A stretch of 7,142 nt of DNA from Gemmatimonadaceae bacterium. Lineage in GTDB: Bacteria > Gemmatimonadota > Gemmatimonadetes > Gemmatimonadales > Gemmatimonadaceae. The notes under the pieces are model-generated. The model searched no databases. It was not told where the DNA came from and saw only the letters and a program-made list of their open reading frames with translations. The stretch covers positions 1-7,142 of the forward strand of contig JACMLI010000334.1 in assembly GCA_014379705.1 (NCBI GenBank), read 5' to 3'. Shown here one piece after another: positions 4,956 through 7,142 of the stretch (its first letter is position 1; each line of letters begins with the position of its first letter). The translations under genes and the position numbers were made by a program.

Positions 4956-7142
4956 TCAGCGCGGATCGAGGATGCGATCGATTTCCGCCCGCACGTAGTC
5001 GAGGTGTGCCCGCGTCTCGGCGTCCGCACTTCGCGCCATGGCGCCGCGCGCCCGGGCGTCGATGGCTTGCAGTTCCGCGCGGAAGAGTGACCGCACGTCG
5101 CTCGTGGCCCGGGCGGGACCGACGATGAAGCCCGGGGGGAGCGTGACGCCGGGTGGCAATGCGAATGGCGGGGGCTGCACCTTGTTGCGCGCGATGTTGA
5201 TAAAGCTGCGCTGCAGTTCGCGGCGCGATGCGTCGATCGACACGCGCGAACCCGACAGCTCCGACCACAAGCCGCCACGGAGGTCGGCGAGCATCTCGCT
5301 CGGCGCATAGTGCCCGGCCTTCGACGAGGCCAGCGCGTAGTGCTCGATGAGTCGCTCGAGCCTTCGGTCGTCGAGTAGCTGGTTGAGCACCAGGGACTGC
5401 GCCTGGTTCACGCGGCGGAGCGCGCCCTCGACCTCGATCCGGCGCAGGATGTCATCCTGGAAGAAGTACGTCGGCGTCGTGAAGGCGTTCTGGTTGAGGA
5501 AGTGCACGGCCTCACGCTGGCGCGCGCGACTGTGCGGCGTAAAGCGCACGCCTTCCTGCCCAACGTGCTTCTCCTGCGATGACGTCCCGCCGACCATGAT
5601 CACCACGTGCCCCATCTCGCGCTGCCACTGGGCGACCAAGGCACCATAGAGCTGCTGCAGGTCGGCATACGAGTCCCCCGGCGTTCCTGTGGAGGCCGGG
5701 ATGAGCAGGGGCATGATCTGCTTGATGCTCTTGAGCCCCCATCCGGTCGCCTTCACCGGATCGGCGTCGCCGACGGCCTCGGACTGATCGCTCGGATCGG
5801 CGCCGCGAGAGCCCGAGACGTTCCAGCGAAGCCACGGGGTCGCGTCCTGCTCGCGCGACCACTGGTCGAGGGTCGCCAGCTCGTCGTCAGGCGTGCGCGC
5901 GCCCGGGATCGGTGCGTAGACCCATCGCGTCGCGAACTTGTCGTAGGGACCGATGCCCGGAATGAGATCGGCGAGCGCCACGTTGTCCTCGGGCTGCACC
6001 GTGTAGTTGAGGCGCGAGTAGTCCATGAGCGTCGGCGTGTGCCCCATCCGGGCCAGCCACGTGCGGCTGCGTACACTGTCCACCGGATACGTCGACGACG
6101 CCTTGTGGTTGTGGTCGAAGCCGAGCGTGTGTCCCACTTCGTGCGCGACGACGAATTGCACGAGGCGCCCCATCAGGGAGTCGGGGAATGGCCACATGCG
6201 CGCGCGTGGGTCGAGGTGACCCACCTGCGTGAAGTACCAGGCGCGTTGCAGGTCCATGATGTTGTGGTACATGTAGATGTCGGCCTCGAGGATCTCGCCC
6301 GTGCGTGGATCGGAGACATTCGGGCCCTGCGCGTTCGCGATGTCCGAGGGGAGCCACCGGACGACGGAGTAGCGCGCATCTTCGGCGGACCAGTCGGGAT
6401 CTTCCTGCGCCGTGGGGGCATCGCGCGCGACGATGCCGTTGCGGAAACCGGCGGCCTCGAACGCGGGTTTCCAGTCCTCGATGCCGGCCTTCACGAACGG
6501 CACCAGCCATTTCGGCGTCGCCGGGTCCACGTAGTAGGTGATCGGGCGGACGGGTTCCGACATCGCCGCGCCCGGGTCGCGCTTCTCCAGCCGGTAGCGA
6601 TTGATGTACGTCCGGGTTTGTGCGCGCTGCTCGGGGCGGCTGTAGTCCACGCGGGACTGCGGGTACGTGCCCACCCGCGAGTCCCAGAGTCGCGGCATCA
6701 TCGGCTGGGCGGGCAGCTGCACGATGCTCCAGTGCATCACGAGCGAGTTCGAGGTCGGGAACTGCCCGCCCTGGGGAAAGAACGGGCTGGGCACCGGTGC
6801 GTTCGGCGTGCCCGGGGGCGTCGCGCTCAGGATGGCCTCGACCTCGACATTGATCGGGTACGCGGCGACGCGCTCGATCAGCGAGCGGTTGGGGTCGATG
6901 GCCCCGCGTAGCGTGGCGCCCGGGCTCAACTCCGGCGGCGGTGCGGTAAAGAGCCGCGTCACGTCGACGACGGCGGCGCTGTCGGGACCATACGCGTCGA
7001 CGTTGAACGCGGCGACGATCGGCGAATAGTTCGACGCCTCCACCGCGCGCGACATCTCGTGCGTGCTGTCGGCCACCACGTCGTACTTGTTCTCGCGCAG
7101 GAAGAGCCGATTGTCGCGCCGCTCCCAGCGCACGACGATCGC
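4956..7142 (-). CDS. Zinc-dependent metalloprotease, DUF5117/DUF4953 family (N-terminus missing)
   Basis: The last 728 residues of a metzincin-like zinc metalloprotease are visible, running from the right edge to the TGA at 4956-4958. The first visible codons (AIVVRWERR) are in the middle of the DUF5117-type region. The start, the expected signal peptide and the DUF5118-type N-terminus, perhaps 100 residues, lie beyond the window. Visible residues 1 to about 190 are DUF5117-like (YDVVADS, AVEASNYSPIVAAFNV, DVTRLFT). From about 194 (SEPVRPITYYVD) the catalytic DUF4953-type part begins. The zinc motif HEVGHTLGFDH is at 6111-6143, about visible residue 334, with all three His and the Glu intact. 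A Met-turn (LMDYSR, Met codon 6024-6026) follows 29 residues after the third His. A Pro-rich segment (VQPPPFALPPG) near 5124-5180 precedes a charged helical C-terminus. I noticed no cysteine in the visible part. It is convergent with the susCD pair, so it has a separate promoter outside the window. Substrate unknown; an exported protease is likely from the family. Confidence 0.92.
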   Translation of the reverse strand, partial: AIVVRWERRDNRLFLRENKYDVVADSTHEMSRAVEASNYSPIVAAFNVDAYGPDSAAVVDVTRLFTAPPPELSPGATLRGAIDPNRSLIERVAAYPINVEVEAILSATPPGTPNAPVPSPFFPQGGQFPTSNSLVMHWSIVQLPAQPMMPRLWDSRVGTYPQSRVDYSRPEQRAQTRTYINRYRLEKRDPGAAMSEPVRPITYYVDPATPKWLVPFVKAGIEDWKPAFEAAGFRNGIVARDAPTAQEDPDWSAEDARYSVVRWLPSDIANAQGPNVSDPRTGEILEADIYMYHNIMDLQRAWYFTQVGHLDPRARMWPFPDSLMGRLVQFVVAHEVGHTLGFDHNHKASSTYPVDSVRSRTWLARMGHTPTLMDYSRLNYTVQPEDNVALADLIPGIGPYDKFATRWVYAPIPGARTPDDELATLDQWSREQDATPWLRWNVSGSRGADPSDQSEAVGDADPVKATGWGLKSIKQIMPLLIPASTGTPGDSYADLQQLYGALVAQWQREMGHVVIMVGGTSSQEKHVGQEGVRFTPHSRARQREAVHFLNQNAFTTPTYFFQDDILRRIEVEGALRRVNQAQSLVLNQLLDDRRLERLIEHYALASSKAGHYAPSEMLADLRGGLWSELSGSRVSIDASRRELQRSFINIARNKVQPPPFALPPGVTLPPGFIVGPARATSDVRSLFRAELQAIDARARGAMARSADAETRAHLDYVRAEIDRILDPR

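Noticed and set aside
5607..6911. Plus-strand open frame of 434 codons antisense to the metalloprotease gene
   Set aside because: It mirrors the codons of a well-supported protease with an intact zinc motif. The translation is Arg/Val/His/Gly-rich without any domain, as expected from GC-rich antisense frames.
1..7142. tRNA, rRNA, CRISPR array, insertion sequence or riboswitch
   Set aside because: No repeat-spacer pattern, transposase, terminal inverted repeats or recognisable RNA gene was seen; nearly all of the window is occupied by the three coding regions.

Overview
The window looks like a piece of a GC-rich, Gram-negative chromosome. It carries a SusC/RagA-type TonB-dependent transporter, a SusD/RagB-type lipoprotein and a DUF5117/DUF4953-type zinc metalloprotease. 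Bacteroidota are the classic hosts of SusC/SusD pairs. The strong G+C bias (long antisense shadow frames, GC-rich third positions) and the residue style of the proteins fit Gemmatimonadota better, a phylum with many SusC/SusD pairs. That assignment is an inference from family content and composition, not from a marker gene.

Layout: positions 1-174 are an upstream leader with no convincing gene, ending in a GGAG ribosome binding site. Positions 175-3300 (+) encode the complete SusC-like outer-membrane transporter of 1041 residues. After 17 bases, positions 3318-4736 (+) encode the SusD-like surface lipoprotein of about 472 residues. Positions 4737-4955 are a convergent intergenic region with several inverted repeats; the best is a 14-bp GC-rich hairpin at 4888-4919 that probably ends transcription. 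Positions 4956-7142 (-) hold the last 728 residues of a zinc metalloprotease whose N-terminus lies beyond the right edge.

How the genes may work together: SusC and SusD should form a pedal-bin importer, a TonB-powered barrel with a substrate-binding lid. The window contains no glycoside hydrolase, sulfatase or polysaccharide lyase. The only degradative enzyme is the convergent metalloprotease, which has an intact HExxHxxGxxH zinc site and a Met-turn. A peptide- or protein-scavenging locus, comparable in principle to RagAB of Porphyromonas gingivalis, is therefore a reasonable but unproven hypothesis.

I did not find a clearly new system. The most noteworthy details are three close cysteine pairs in the SusC protein, a possible disulfide joining the SusD C-terminus to its core, a cysteine-free protease, and the structured convergent intergenic region.
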